A stretch of 64,000 bases of DNA from Saccopteryx bilineata (taxonomy: Eukaryota; Chordata; Mammalia; Chiroptera; Emballonuridae): the NCBI RefSeq assembly GCF_036850765.1, contig NC_089495.1, forward strand, positions 122,101,033-122,165,032, read 5' to 3'. The translations under genes were made by a program, and so were the position numbers. How positions within the stretch are numbered: position 1 is the first letter of the stretch; every line of letters begins with the position of its first letter. Shown piece after piece: positions 1-9,805 of this stretch. The notes under the pieces were generated by a model. That model ran no database searches and was not told where the DNA came from. It worked only from the letters and a program-made list of their open reading frames with translations.

Positions 1-410
1 CTTCTCAGTGTATATAAAGATAATCCCCCGAGAAGTCCTGGCTCTCAGGAAGCTGTGATACCAGGAGCTCCCAGAGAGGACTCTCCAGAGGAGGTGGCTC
101 TTGGCCTTTGTCATTGCAAACAGGGGAGATTATCCAGAGTGATGGGGGAGCACCTGTGTGAGAGTAGGGAGGTGACCAAACATGGGTCAAGGCTGAGCAG
201 AGGAAGGGAAGAGACCAGTAGGAGACAAGGGCTCTGGAGGAACATGAACTTGAATCTGGAGCACTCTGGGCACCATCGAGAAAGGCCCTCTATGGGAGTG
301 ACATGATCCAGTTTGTTTTAGGACACTCTGAAGGGCATAGGGTGGCTGGAGTGGAGAGTACCATGTGTGGTCTGAGAGCCAGGGTCAGGCTGAGTGAGAG
401 AAAGGGTGAT
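1..410. other. Intergenic, no gene seen
   Basis: Single-copy-looking sequence with no splice-flanked coding segment and no recognisable repeat. Its short reading frames lack codon structure and homology I can recognise. Confidence 0.5.
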
Positions 411-425
411 AAAGAGGAGGCAAGG

Positions 426-839
426 CCCTGGCCGGTTGGCTCAGCAGTAGAGCATCGGCCTGGCGTGCGGGGGACCCGGGTTTGATTCCCGGCCAGGGCA
501 CATAGGAGAAGCACCCATTTGCTTCTCTACCCCCGCCCTCCTTCCTCTCTGTCTCTCTCTTCCCCTCCCGCAGCCGAGGCTCCATTGGAGCAAAGATGGC
601 CCGGGCGCTGGGGATGGCTCCTTGGCCTCTGCCCCAGGCGCTGGAGTGGCTCTGGTCGCAGCAGAGCGACGCCCTGGAGGGGCAGAGCATCACCCCCTGG
701 TGGGCAGAGCTCGCCCCTGGTGGGCGTGCCAGGTGGATCCCAGTCGGGCACATGCGGGAGTCTGACTGTCTCTCCCCGCTTCCAGCTTCAGAAAAATAAA
801 TAAATAAATAAAAATAAAAATAAAAAAAATAAAATAAAA
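426..839 (+). repeat. Type-A tRNA-derived SINE (reference copy)
   Basis: Starts with a tRNA-like head containing an A box (TGGCTCAGCAG) and a B box (GGTTTGATTCC), the internal promoter of RNA polymerase III. A body of about 250 bases follows, then an A-rich AAATA tail. A 15-base target-site duplication (AAAGAGGAGGCAAGG) flanks it at 411-425 and 840-854, so it moved by LINE-type retrotransposition. The body carries two copies of a CCCCTGGTGGGC-containing block. Reading frames of up to 177 codons across this element are chance. Confidence 0.93.
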
Positions 840-854
840 AAAGAGGAGGCAAGG

Positions 855-3529
855 GCATGATGGGGGAGGGAAGGTAACAAATGCACATGGGGTGGGGTAG
901 AAGAGGAGATGAGTCCAAAGGGTGAGCTGTCAGGCACCTGGGCTAAGAGAACTGAGAAATAGGCGTGTAGACCAGAGCCCTGCCATGCCATGGGCAAAGT
1001 GGAGGCTTTCTAGGGCAGCCCCTGAAAAACAGAAGCTTTCAGAAGGTGAGTCTGGCGATCCAGGCAGAGAGGCTGAGCAGAGAGATCCTATCAAGGCTCA
1101 GTGTCCAGGCCATGTTGGCCTGAGGTGGCCCCAGTGTCAGGAAGAGATAAAACATGAGACGAGCAAGGCTGCAAAGGGAAGTAGTGATGATAAGCTGGAT
1201 ATGAAAATGAGGCCCCGGACTGAGTTGAGGAGTGGAGGTGGGGCCTTGACTGAAGAGAAATATTCTGAGGTTGGTGTGGGGACAGGTTGAGCTGGAGTGA
1301 CAGTGAGAAAATCTCAAGGAGATGGGCCTGGAGCTCCAGAGAGAGGGAGTGGGCTGGAGGAGAGAGTCTGCATAAGAAAGGTGAGAAAGAGGAAACAGGA
1401 GAAGGAAGAGGGGCGCAGGGTAAGGGGTGGTCCCAAAACCACAAGAGCACGACTCCAACAACCTCTCCCTAGGCCAGGTAGGACCAGGCACAGTGGCCTT
1501 TGGAGCGAGGGCTGTGCCCAGGATGTAGTTCAAGCAGTACCTGCTTGCCTGATTTATGACCATCACCCCTTCCCACACACCTTAAATCAGGGCAGGGCTC
1601 AGCACAGGGACAATCCCAAACCAGGGGGTATGAGGCCACCCTGCAGTTTCTCTTGTCCTTCTTCCCAGACTAGTCTCAGCATTAAGCAATCTGATGCCCC
1701 TATATGGGAGAAATTAGGAGTAGAGTGAGGGTGGGAGTAGTGAATCCCCCAATATCAAAGCCAGCATTTATGGCCAGCCCTGGGACAGACTGTGCCCATT
1801 AGATCTGAGTTCAAAGGGTCTTGGAGGAAATAGCCAGCTGAGTGGCACAGCCAAGACCTCTGGGGCCAGCCGACAAGCTTCCACCTGCCCTGGGCAAACA
1901 GGCAGAGATGGGTGACATGGAGAAAGAATGGAGAAGCTTTCCTGGATCTGGAGAAGAAAGAAAGAGGCTGCAAACAGGAAGGTGCTGAGGGACCCAGCTG
2001 CCAGTATCATCAGGGAGAGTAGGAACAGACCTTGTCCCCATTGTTCCAGCAGAAGGCACTATGGCTATGCCAGGTACACCAGAGGGTCACAGTAGGGGCC
2101 AAGAGCTAGAGCGAAAGACACAGGGACCATGACCCCATCCTGAAGCTTTGAAGTAATTAAACATTTTGAAAGGACCCCAGACCCTGGGATTGGGATGTTA
2201 AGACCCAGGGATGGGTAAATGACTTGGGTGAGCATACTCCATTCTTTCAGCCAATGTGTCAGTTCCTGGACAGCACTTAGAACTGTGCTCCACATAGGTT
2301 GACCCTTATTTTTATAGTTATTATTATCTACTTTGCTAAGTGCTAGGAAGCATTGATCAATGGGGAAAAAAAGCTCTTAAGCTGTAGGGAGCTTAGTGGG
2401 GGAGTCACACAATACTTAGCAGGATTAATGCCTCAATTTAGGAGATCTCGGAGGCCTTCCTGGAGGAAGGGGCTCTTAAGCTGACACCTGCAGGCCAACC
2501 AGGGGCCAACCAGGTAAACAAGGATCATCAGAACAGAGTGTTCCAGGAACAGAGCATAACCATACATGTACAAAGATCTCCTGTGGACTACAACAGAATG
2601 TGATAGTGGTGGTTATAACTAACGTATGGCAACTATGCTATTAACTACAATTATTCACTGCTAATTTCTAAAGATGTATGGTTTTGAACAAGTGCCTCCC
2701 TCTCTCTTTGAGAAGATACCTCAGTTCCCTTATCTATGTATGATGACCCCTTCCACTCTAGGCTCCTGATCACCCACCCCTCACTGGCAACTGTCATGTG
2801 CCCTAACAAAACTGGGTCTGGTGACTGGGCTGGGTGCTGAGACCTGCCCTTAGGGGACAGAGTCACAAAGGAAGGCTGGGGAAGGCCCTGGCTCTAAGTG
2901 CCACAGCAATACAGTGACCATAACCCAGACCTAGGTTCTGGAAAGGCACTCAGAGTCCAGGAAGGTAGAGGGGGTGTCCTCACAATTCCATTAATTTTAC
3001 CTTGATGAAGTATAGATTGAAGATTAGGATGGGGCTTCCTAGAGGACAATGGGATCCTGGGAAGCCTCCCTGCTTGATTTTTTCGGAGAGCACAGGGTCC
3101 TCCAGGAAGTCTCTGGGTATGGAGTCCCTGGGTCCTGCCAGAGAGCCCAGGGAGGGGGTGGAAGGCTGCATCCAGCCTGTTCTGAGTACCCAGTATAGTT
3201 CTGCCACTCACAGCACCTGGCTAGGCTGAGATAAGGAGTGCCAAGATGATGCAGACCTCTAAGTCTATCCTCTCTGTCCCCCACACAGGACCTCCAAAGG
3301 TCTGGGATTTTCCCTATAGGACCATAAGGTAAGTCTTAACAGATCCCATTCCCTCCTCCCAATGTTATTATCCAGAGACCTTCAAGTTAAACTGAACAAC
3401 CTCCCATGTCAGAGCCAACCCCATACTGAAATAGTTGGCAAACAAATGAATCACAAGCACAGAGACGATTATGTCTAAGATATGCCTTACAACTTAACAC
3501 AAGTGTCTCCTATATAATTTCCCTGATAA
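855..3529. other. Intergenic spacer upstream of SLC16A5
   Basis: No coding exon could be supported on either strand. A weak MIR-like segment lies near 2310-2480 (TTTGCTAAGTGCTAGGAAGC). The rest looks like unique, purine-rich sequence. Confidence 0.45.
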
Positions 3530-3838
3530 GTAATAATGAGCATATTTTCATGCTGGCTAATTGTGTATTTTCTTTGCAGAAATGTCTACTTAGATCCTTT
3601 GCCCATTTTTAATGGAGTTGTCTTTTATTGTTGAGTTGTAAGAGTTCCCAATACAAGTCCTTTATCAGATGTATGATTTGCAAATCTTTTCTTTCATTCT
3701 GAGTTATCTTTTCACTTTCTTGATGGTGTCCTTTGGTGCACAAGAATTTATTTTAATGATGTCCAATTTATGTGTTTTTTCCTTTGTCGCTTGTGCTTTT
3801 GTGACATATCTAAGAATCCCTTTAATAATCCAAGGTCA

Positions 3839-4037
3839 CACCTGACCTGTGGTGTGGATAAAGCGTCAACCTGAAACCAAGGTCACCAATTTGAAACCCT
3901 GGGTTTGCCTGGTCAAGGCACATATAGGAAGCAACTACAATGAGTTGATGCTTCCTGCTCTTCCTCTTCTTTCTCTCTCTCTTTCTCTGTATTTCTCCTC
4001 TCTCTAAAAATCAATAAATAAAAAATAATAATAATAA
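3839..4037 (+). repeat. Type-B tRNA-derived SINE (reference copy)
   Basis: Short SINE of about 200 bases, beginning CCTGACCTGTGGTG and containing a B-box-like sequence, then CACATATAGGAAG, a CT-rich segment and an AAATA tail. It is flanked by a perfect 15-base duplication (AATAATCCAAGGTCA, 3824-3838 and 4038-4052). It sits inside the L1 fragment and so is younger than it. Confidence 0.9.
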
Positions 4038-4118
4038 AATAATCCAAGGTCATGAAAATTTACTCCTATGTTTTCTTCTAAGAGTTTTATGGTTCTGGTT
4101 CTCACATTTCCATCTATG

Positions 4119-4320
4119 ATTCTTTTATTTATTGATTTTAAGAGAGAGGAGGGAGAAAGAGAGAGAGAGGTGGCAGGGGTCGGGTGGGGAGGAAGCATCA
4201 ATTCATTGTTGCTCCTCTCTTCTCATATGTGCCTTGACCAGGCAAGTCCAGGGTTTCCAACAGGCGACCTCAGCATTCCAGGTTGACACTTTATCCACTG
4301 TGCCACCCCAAGTCAGGCCT
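4119..4320 (-). repeat. Type-B SINE
   Basis: Antisense copy: TTTATTGATTTTAAGAG tail side first, GACCAGGCAAGTCCAGGG in the middle, head ending at CAAGTCAGGCC. Second insertion into the same L1 fragment. Confidence 0.85.
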
Positions 4321-4896
4321 TTTTCCCCCCCTTTAAATGGTGTAATATAAAAGTCCAACCTCATTCTTTCACATGTGGTTATCCAGTTGATCAGCACCAT
4401 TGCTGAAAAGACTATTTTTTCCACATTAGATTGTCCCAGCACTCTTGTGAAAAATCAAAATGGAAGGGTATTTCCAATTCTCTCGCATTGATCTACATGT
4501 CTATCCTTATGCTAGTACCGCACTGTCCTAATTACTGCAACTCTGTAGTCACTGAATACATTTTAAACAATACATATCAAGGCTAGCAGGTTGGGGAAGG
4601 TGGAGGCACCTGTGGTTTCCAGGGGGTGCATTGAGAAGAGGTGGGCAGCTTCTGACCATCTCCCAGGACTGAGGTGTCTCCCCTTCTGTTCTGCCTGGGT
4701 TCCCCTGGGTGTGGCCCTCAAAGCTCTAGGCTTTCATTGGAAGGACCTGTGCAGCTAAAGACTCCAAAGAAAGGATCTTCCACCCTGGCTTCTTACCCCA
4801 TTCCCTCTGGCAAACGGAGTCTCTGAAGCACACACTTTCTCCCTCCCACTCCTGGAGCCCTGGAACCTGGGACTTTGGAGAGTGAGCATATGGTCT

Positions 4897-4926
4897 ATGC
4901 AAATAATATGCTAATTAAATGCAAAT
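4897..4926 (+). promoter_or_regulatory. Triple octamer (POU/OCT) motif array
   Basis: Perfect ATGCAAAT octamers lie at 4897-4904 and 4919-4926, with a one-mismatch octamer ATGCTAAT at 4908-4915 between them. The starts are spaced exactly 11 and 11 bases, about one helical turn each. The array abuts the CpG island that probably drives SLC16A5. OCT factors are the known binders of this motif; occupancy here is inference. Confidence 0.6.
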
Positions 4927-4929
4927 GAA

Positions 4930-5760
4930 CCCGCCGAGCCGGCCTTGGGCCTGGCCACTGGACGGTACAAGCCATTCAGAGGAGGGGACCGGGCTGACAT
5001 AAGGGGTGCTGGCCCTGGGCACGCCCCGCCACGCCTTCCCACCTCGAGGCAAGGCCTCCTTCCCCACACTCCCAGGCTGCTCAGAGGTGGTCCCACCCAC
5101 CGGCGCCCTGCGGCCCGCCCTTCCCCGGCCGCAGTGCCAGGCCGGTTCCCGCAGCCCGCCCCGGCGTCCTGCACCTCCACCGCAGGAGGGCCGGGTCGCA
5201 GGAAGCCGCGCTCGGCGGGAGTGAAGCTGCCAGTACGCTGGGCCCGTGCGAGCCGGTAAGCGGGCTCCTCGGTTCCCCCACGGCCCCCAAGGCGTCCTAT
5301 CACCGGGGTCCCCGTCAGAGCGTGGCAGACCCGACCCGCTCTGGGCCTCCTGGGCCCCTCCCGCCTCTCAGGAGTGAGGATCTGGAAAAATCTTTTTGTC
5401 CCATGTCCTGGGCTGCCCCAGCCCCGAATGGTTGGGGACCCCCGCGCCTGAGGGTGCCTCTCCAAAGCCTGGGGAGTGAGGGGACGAGCACCACCCAAGG
5501 CCAGGCCTGAAATCCGAACGCGGGCGCTGCCTGGACGTCCCAAAGCCCCACCCAGAGGAGATCCGTCCAGAGGAGGGTGGGAGGCCGAGTGGAAACTAGA
5601 TCCCGGACGGCAGGGACACGACCCAGGGTGACAAGAGGTCATGAATTTCTGTTGCCTATCCCATCCCCCTTCCTGGCCGTGGTCAACCGGCCCCTGTGGA
5701 AAATGTGAGGCACGTGCAGGGGCCGAGAGGGGAGAGGGTGACTTGCCCTGGCTCACCAAC
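4930..5760 (+). promoter_or_regulatory. SLC16A5: CpG island, probable SLC16A5 promoter
   Basis: Sharp rise in G+C and CpG compared with flanking DNA (for example CGCCCTGCGGCCCGCC near 5100). It lies about 4 kb upstream of the first coding exon and contains a good splice donor at 5256. It is the only CpG-rich stretch 5' of the gene, so it is the best promoter candidate. Confidence 0.6.
5000..5255 (+). other. SLC16A5: Probable non-coding first exon of SLC16A5
   Basis: A consensus donor (GCCG|GTAAGC) follows position 5255 inside the CpG island, and a matching acceptor precedes the coding exon at 9550. The 5' edge is not visible in the sequence; about 5000 is a placeholder. No coding start joins in frame to the transporter. 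Confidence 0.4.
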
Positions 5761-7842
5761 CTGTAGAACTACTGCCTTCCTTCCCGGGCCCCTGCCAGGT
5801 GCAGGGGTTTGAGGGTTTGTCAGCCCCTAACCTAAGTACAAGCTGGCTCTTGCAGCTCTCCTGCTTTCAGCTCTCCTGCCCCAGTGGGGAGCCCTGCTGC
5901 CACCTGTTCTGTGTCCCGGGCTCCAAGGCCAGGTTCCTGCCTGATATGTATGTATGTAGGCTGATGAGGGAGAGTGTCTCAGGGTCTGCCTGGGGCTGCC
6001 CATCCTTTTGCTGCACTGGAGCTTGCGGCTCCTCCTTTCAGGGAAGAGGAAGAGAGAGGAGGAGGCCTCTCTGCACACCATCCGGGTAACCCCAAACCCT
6101 CACATGAGAGCATCTGTTCACCCTTTTGACCATTCTTACAAACTCAGAAGGGCAGGAAAATGATTCTGAGGGCCTAGCAACTCTTCTGTCATCAGATGGG
6201 AAGCCCTAAAAACAGCCTGAGGGGCTGTGTGATGATAGGACAAGAAATGTCATCTTAGCATTGTCACTTGAGCATGAAGATGGTCTCACTCTAGGTAGGC
6301 ACGGGGGGGGGGGGGTGTCCTTGAGGACTGAGGGGGGCAGCTCCTGTGGAAATCGGCTCACCTCCAGTCCCAGGAAGTGAGAGTGAGGTGTCTCCAGCCA
6401 CATCTCCCTCCTTGCCCCAACCACACACCAGGCAGCAATCGAGACTCATGGTTCCCAGTACAAAGGAAAGACTACTTCCCTACTGGGACAAGGGCAAAAC
6501 TGAAGCCCCCGACCACACCTCTTCTCTGCTCTGCTCAAGTCTTCTAGAATGGACCTGCCTGCCAGGGAACAGGATCACCCTTGGTCCTGGGCTTGCCTGC
6601 CTTTTGGGAAACACAGGTAGGTCACATTAATATTATTTTTTGTGTTCTGCCAGAGGCTGGGTGGGAGTATGTGAAAAGGTCCTTACTTATAGTGTAGAAG
6701 AGGGGGGAGTAGGGACGGGGGACAAGATAAATAAAGGATTGAACTACTCCAATGTGGTGTGAAAACCATTAAGGAGAGAAAAAAGGGAAAGGAAGGATGG
6801 GTGTCTGGGTAGCTTCCTAGGAGTACTGCCAGGGCTGAATCTTGAAGGACCAATCAGATTTTTCTCTGGCTAAGGATTTCAGAGGAACCACCACTGTAGC
6901 CAAGTTTGGGGGGGGAGGGGTAGCTAGTGGAGGGGGGGTAGCTAGTGGGGGGAAGGGGCTGAAAGATCAACTGGACATAAAAGCTCTGTGTGTGGCCTGG
7001 AAGTTGCTGGGTTGTGGGAAGGGATGGTCCTCTCCTCTCCAAAAAGACTGGGTCTGTAGGGGAGTTTCCAGAAGGACGCCAGGGGTCCCCAGACCTGGGA
7101 TACTGCAAGTGACGAGAGGGCAAAGGTGCTTAGTGGTTTCCTAGGCTCTGATTGTCCCATGAGGCTCCAGGTAGGAGAAGCTGTGAAGAGCCAGCCCCAT
7201 CCAAAGTTTCAGGAGGGAAAGTGGGTCCAGAGTGAAGGTCAGAATCCTGGACAAAGTCCCCAAAGGTACTGCCCAGAGAAGTAACTGCTGAGAAAGGCAA
7301 TAAAGAGAGCTCTCCACAGAGGGGCAGGACCAGTATGAACAAGAGGGACAAGAGCCAGGGAGAGAACCCCACATCTCTTCTCCAGTCTCCCCTCCTCTTT
7401 GCCACCTCTTGGTCAGTGACAGTATGTTGCTCTGAAGGGAAACCATCAGGGTGCTGAAGCTTGGGAGAGCCAGGGGTAGGGCAGCAGTGGAGTTAAGAGC
7501 AAGAGGAAGTGAGGGCAGCAGAGGAAGGCTGGTGGCCTTTCTGGGAGGAAGACAGGCAAGTGGCAGGTCTCAGAAGGTTGAGAGGCCAGGATGTGTCAGG
7601 GAGGAGGGGTGAGCTACAGAAAAGGGTGTGGAGACTTGACATTCAGTTCACCATAGAGAGGATCAGGTGGCATTGGTGGCCTTTTCATTTGCTGAGGGAA
7701 CAGAAATCCTGGAAGTGGCAAGAGCCAGTGTGCTGGATATGCCGTATCTGCGATTTGCCCGAGCCTGGAGCTGGGCCAAGAGAATTGGCGCTGAGGGGAT
7801 CTCCAGGGCCCATGTCACATGCAGCAACCCACACAGGGCTCA

Positions 7843-7845
<3 letters not shown>

Positions 7846-7920
<75 letters not shown>
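7846..7920 (+). repeat. Compound microsatellite (CT)n(CA)n
   Basis: An uninterrupted CT dinucleotide tract switches at about 7881 to an uninterrupted CA tract. Both are long enough to be polymorphic. Confidence 0.95.
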
Positions 7921-7924
<4 letters not shown>

Positions 7925-8798
7925 ACCTTGAGGCTGGGATGAATGAGACACTCACTTTGGCAGGGCTATAACCTAAGAAGGGACTGGAGCATGTTAAGGA
8001 ATCATTTCAGGGTGGATCTAGCTGCTTAGGTGCTATTTGAAAGCTCCTGGGCTTAGGGGAAAGGTGTGGGCTGCTGGGTTTCATATTTCTGAGAGTTTCC
8101 TGAGATCTTCCCTGGACCTGGACCTAAAAGGAGGGAGGCTGTGGGAACAATAGCTCATGGTACCCTTGGTTTCTTGGAGGTGGAAAGTTGCTCCCGTTGT
8201 CTGCGGAAGCTGGAGCCCTGAGCACAGGTGACAGAGAGCCAGGATGGAGAAAGGGGTCTGGAAAAAGATTCTGCATTTGGGGAGGGGCACTTGGGGCTTC
8301 AAGGTCTGGTTAAAGCTTCTGTGATGAGGTGGAGTGGCCTGGTGGTAGAAAGGAACTGAGAGAGGACTGAGCCAAAGACAGGACAGTGTGTGTGTCTGTC
8401 TATATGTCTGCAGCGTGTATCTCTGTGCACCTGTATGCCTCTGGGCTTGCCTGAACTGTCTAGTTGAGTGTGTGTCTACACGTGTATGTGGGGGGGAGGT
8501 GTCTTGATGTGTGTTCATGTGTGACTATGAATGTATTTGTGTGTGTATTGTATGTGGGGGGTGCTCAGAGAAGCCCTTGCATTATTCAGAATGGTTGACT
8601 CCTGGCCATGACTCTGTAAAAGGAGCATTGTAGGGTGCTTTCAGAGGACTCCCCCAGAAAGCTGCTTGTTTGCTGCCCTTCTTAAGCTGCTCTGTACACT
8701 CCTTTGCTGCATCCAGCACCAGCTTACTCTCCTTGGCCTTTACAACAGCACTGATTGAATTTTGCTGTTAATGTGGCATTACAAAAGTCTGTGTTTGG

Positions 8799-9106
8799 CC
8801 TGACCAGGTCGTGGCGCAGTGGATAGAGCATCGAACTGGGATGCAGAGGACCCAGGTTCGAGACCCCCAGGGTTGCCAGCTTGAGTGCGGGCTCATCTGG
8901 CTTGAGCAAAGCTCACCAGCTTGGACCCAAGGTCTGCTGAAGGCCCCGGTCAAGGCACATATGAGAAAGCAATCACTGAAGTGCCACAATGAAAAACTGA
9001 TGATTGATGCTTCTCATCTCTCTCCGTTCCTGTCTGTCTGTCCCTATCTATCCCTCTCTCTGACTCTCGCTCTGTCTCTGTAAAAAAACAAACAACAACA
9101 ACAACA
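8799..9106 (+). repeat. Type-C tRNA-derived SINE (reference copy)
   Basis: Begins CCTGACCAGGTCGTGGCGCA, with B box GGTTCGAGACC, then diagnostic blocks GAGAAAGCAATCA and TTGATGCTTCTCATC, a CTGTCTGTC segment and an A-rich tail. It is flanked by a perfect duplication (AAAAGTCTGTGTTTGG, 8783-8798 and 9107-9122). Confidence 0.92.
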
Positions 9107-9549
9107 AAAAGTCTGTGTTTGGGTGCAGGCGGTTTGGTTATGAATGAAAATGTGTGTATGTGTGTCTGTGTGCGTGTTTGGGGTCAGTGGGAATGCACTG
9201 GCCCTAGAAACCTCCATTCTATAAACTGAGTGCTTGCTGTGTGTAGGACCCAAGACCGGGCCAGAAAGTTCTACCTACTGACCACCAAGTGATGTTAGAC
9301 TAGAAAGAACTCCATGCACTTGTCCTGTCCCACTGCCCCTTCACCTGACTGACCTTCCTGTCAGGCCGGCTCTGGCAAGTGGGTGAAAGGAGATGCCAAG
9401 GCCAGCTCATGGGCCTCTGGCCACCTCCCAGAGTGGTGCGCCTCTGATACCTGGTGCTGAGGCAAGAGGAAGGGACGGTTTCAGCTGCCCGGGAAAGGTG
9501 GCAGGTGAGCCGGGGGAGGGCTGGAAGCTTCATTCTGTCCCCTCCCCAG

Positions 9550-9805
9550 GCAGCCCAGGAACTGGTAGCAGAAGCAGCAAGGCTGTGACAGCGCTCCCAT
9601 TAAAGGATGCCCCAGGCCCTGGAGCACGCGGAGGGCTGCTGGGCCTGGGTGGTCCTGCTATCCTCCATGGTGACCCAGGGCCTCACCCTGGGCTTTCCCA
9701 CATGCATCGGCATCTTCTTCACTGAGCTACAGCGTGAGTTCCAGGCCAACAACAGCGAGACTTCCTGGTTCCCCTCCATCCTGACAGCCATGCTCCATGC
9801 AGGGG
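9550..9805 (+). CDS. SLC16A5: SLC16A5 first coding exon (MCT6 N-terminus)
   Basis: Starts after a pyrimidine-rich acceptor (CCTCCCCAG). The ATG at 9607 has A at -3 and is the first in the exon. Coding part 9607-9805 gives residues 1-66 plus one base, ending at donor GTAAGC. It encodes transmembrane segment 1 and the start of segment 2. The monocarboxylate-transporter signature around residues 8-15 reads A-E-G-C-W-A-W; the family usually has Gly or Ser where Cys stands here. SLC16A5 encodes MCT6, a plasma-membrane carrier reported to move drugs such as bumetanide and nateglinide rather than lactate. Gene identity rests on strong match to the human protein as I know it and on the neighbours. 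Confidence 0.93.

Larger units (their letters stand above)
3530..4590 (-). repeat. LINE-1 ORF2 3' fragment split by two SINEs
   Basis: Read on the minus strand, 3530-3838, 4053-4118 and 4321-4590 resemble the late ORF2 region of mammalian L1 (on the + strand, segments such as CTTTGCCCATTTTTAATGG and GTCTATCCTTATGCTAGTAC). The coding frame is heavily decayed. Two short SINEs in opposite orientation were inserted later. The fragment is truncated and inactive. Confidence 0.7.
5761..9549 (+). other. SLC16A5: Probable SLC16A5 intron 1
   Basis: Lies between the CpG-island donor and the acceptor at 9548-9549 (CCTCCCCAG). It holds a G run near 6304-6316, a CT/CA microsatellite and one type-C SINE. 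No other exon is supported. Confidence 0.4.

Noticed and set aside
426..500. True tRNA genes at the SINE heads
   Set aside because: A and B boxes are present but the cloverleaf is degenerate, and each is joined to a SINE body with A-tail and target duplication.
385..918. 177-codon minus-strand reading frame
   Set aside because: It runs antisense through a type-A SINE and its A-rich tail. The same translated phrases recur in every antisense SINE copy in the window.
1039..1578. 179-codon minus-strand frame
   Set aside because: Ser/Leu/Pro-biased low-complexity translation with no start context, splice sites or homology.
4911..5759. 282-codon minus-strand frame in the CpG island
   Set aside because: Long open frames are expected in GC-rich DNA. 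No domain is visible, no splice sites fit, and the strand is opposite to SLC16A5.
7846..7920. CRISPR array or other prokaryotic repeat system
   Set aside because: Repeats are dinucleotide microsatellites without spacers; the DNA is mammalian.
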